From Amycolatopsis kentuckyensis (GTDB taxonomy: Bacteria > Actinomycetota > Actinomycetes > Mycobacteriales > Pseudonocardiaceae), in contig NZ_MUMI01000171.1 of the NCBI RefSeq assembly GCF_002155975.1, forward strand, positions 1-56,019: a stretch of DNA of 56,019 nucleotides. Direction: 5' to 3'. The position numbers and the translations under genes are program-made. Within the stretch, counting starts at the first letter, position 1; each line of letters starts with the position of its first letter. The notes under the pieces were generated by a model. The model worked only from the letters and a program-made list of their open reading frames with translations. It was not told the origin of the DNA and did no database searches. Shown one piece after another: positions 55,298 to 56,019 of this stretch.

Positions 55298-56019
55298 ATG
55301 CCCGTCACGATCATCGGCGCCGGCCTCGGTGGCCTCACCCTCGCCCGCGTCCTGCACGTCCACGGCATCCCGGCCGAGGTCTACGAAGCCGAGCCGTCCC
55401 CGATGGCGCGGATGCAGGGCGGGATGCTCGACATCCACGACTACAACGGGCAGCTCGCCGTCGAGGCGGCCGGGCTCACGGACGGGTTCCGCGACCTGGT
55501 CCTGGAGGGCAGGCAGGCGATGCGGGTGCTCCACCCGGACGGCACCGTGCTGGCCGAACGGCCCGACGACGGCTCGGGCGGCCGTCCCGAGGTGCAGCGC
55601 GGCGAACTGCGGCAGCTGCTGCTGGACGCGCTCCCGGACGGCACTGTCCACTGGGGACACAAGGCGACCGGCGCCCGCGCCCTGGGCGACGGCCGCCACG
55701 AGGTGACCTTCGCCGACGGTCGCACCGTCGTCACGAACCTGCTGGTCGGTGCTGACGGCGCGTGGTCGCGGATCCGGCCGCTGCTGTCGGCGGCGAAGCC
55801 CGAGTACGTCGGCGAAGCCTTCGTCGAGACCTACCTGTTCGACGCCGACACCCGCCACCCGGCCGCCGCGAAGACGGTCGGGGGCGGCTCGATGATGGCG
55901 CCCGCCCCGCGCGAGGGGATCCACGCCCACCGCGAGAGCGGGGAAACGCTGCACACGTACGTGTCGCTGACCCGGCCGATGGCGTGGTTCGACGCGATCG
56001 ACTTCACCGACGCGGCCGC
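55298..56019 (+). CDS. TetX-like FAD-dependent monooxygenase (3' end beyond window)
   Basis: The first 240 residues of a class A flavin monooxygenase. The N-terminal IIGAGLGGLTLARVLHVHG fold is followed by MQGGMLDIHDYNGQLAVEAAGL, PEVQRGELRQLLLDALP, and LLVGADGAWSRIRPLLS. The GGMLDIH and REL spacing is close to TetX-type tetracycline-modifying enzymes, but many homologues act on other aromatics. ATG 55298 has GAAGGAG at proper distance. The C-terminal GD motif and substrate region are outside the window. It is possibly co-regulated with the MocR gene 95 bases upstream. Confidence 0.85.
   Translation, partial: MPVTIIGAGLGGLTLARVLHVHGIPAEVYEAEPSPMARMQGGMLDIHDYNGQLAVEAAGLTDGFRDLVLEGRQAMRVLHPDGTVLAERPDDGSGGRPEVQRGELRQLLLDALPDGTVHWGHKATGARALGDGRHEVTFADGRTVVTNLLVGADGAWSRIRPLLSAAKPEYVGEAFVETYLFDADTRHPAAAKTVGGGSMMAPAPREGIHAHRESGETLHTYVSLTRPMAWFDAIDFTDAA

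Overview
The window is high-GC (about 70% over most of its length) actinobacterial chromosome. An eight-gene mce operon, sepIVA-DUF177-rpmF-rnc, the glnA4-type cluster known from Mycobacterium and many apparently leaderless genes point to the order Mycobacteriales/Pseudonocardiales. The intergenic repeat style suggests a Pseudonocardiaceae member such as Amycolatopsis; the genus is inference.

Layout. 1-8108 (minus): yrbEA-yrbEB-mceA-F, a lipid or sterol importer, with mceF cut by the left edge. 8109-8583: mce promoter region and a palindromic repeat cluster. 8584-10943 (minus): LLM flavin oxidoreductase and FAD monooxygenase. The monooxygenase is divergent, across two matching operator-like palindromes, from an HTH gene and a Clp_N-domain gene that together resemble a split mycobacterial ClpC2. 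11733-15524: HTH-nSTAND-membrane-WD40 giant. 15525-15708: hairpins. 15709-17823 (minus): HelD-like RNA polymerase recycling ATPase. 17947-26034: housekeeping block (rsmD, coaD, sepIVA, DUF177, rpmF, rnc, mutM) interrupted by a secreted two-domain guanyl RNase, an ECF sigma/anti-sigma pair and a PL6 polysaccharide lyase. 26090-28446: XRE / ImmA-IrrE / membrane-protein module. 28452-33498: SMP-30, Lrp, PadR-HAAS, alpha/beta hydrolase, two tandem-repeat arrays and a stress protein. 33710-37986: glnA4-type operon (glutamine synthetase-like ligase, class I amidotransferase hydrolase, aldehyde dehydrogenase, SDR) for gamma-glutamylated amine catabolism. 37983-39563: small membrane protein and an XRE-type regulator. 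39645-47839: tandem glycine riboswitch and gcvP-gcvT-gcvH-glyA-lipA-sdaA, a complete route from glycine through serine to pyruvate that includes the lipoyl synthase needed by GcvH. 48156-49918: a two-gene DUF262 + HEPN island at about 48-50% GC, probably horizontally acquired and defence-like. 50167-56019: small hypothetical gene, GntR/FadR regulator, a class A PBP whose transpeptidase motifs are all lost, O-methyltransferase, MocR-type regulator and a TetX-like FAD monooxygenase cut by the right edge.

Best candidates for something new: the DUF262-HEPN pair; the split ClpC2-like sensor facing a flavin monooxygenase; the pseudo-transpeptidase PBP; the RNase with a second, catalytically dead domain; and gcvP, which has no AUG/GUG/UUG at its expected start but a Shine-Dalgarno correctly placed before an AUC. 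All calls come from reading the sequence; no database search was run.
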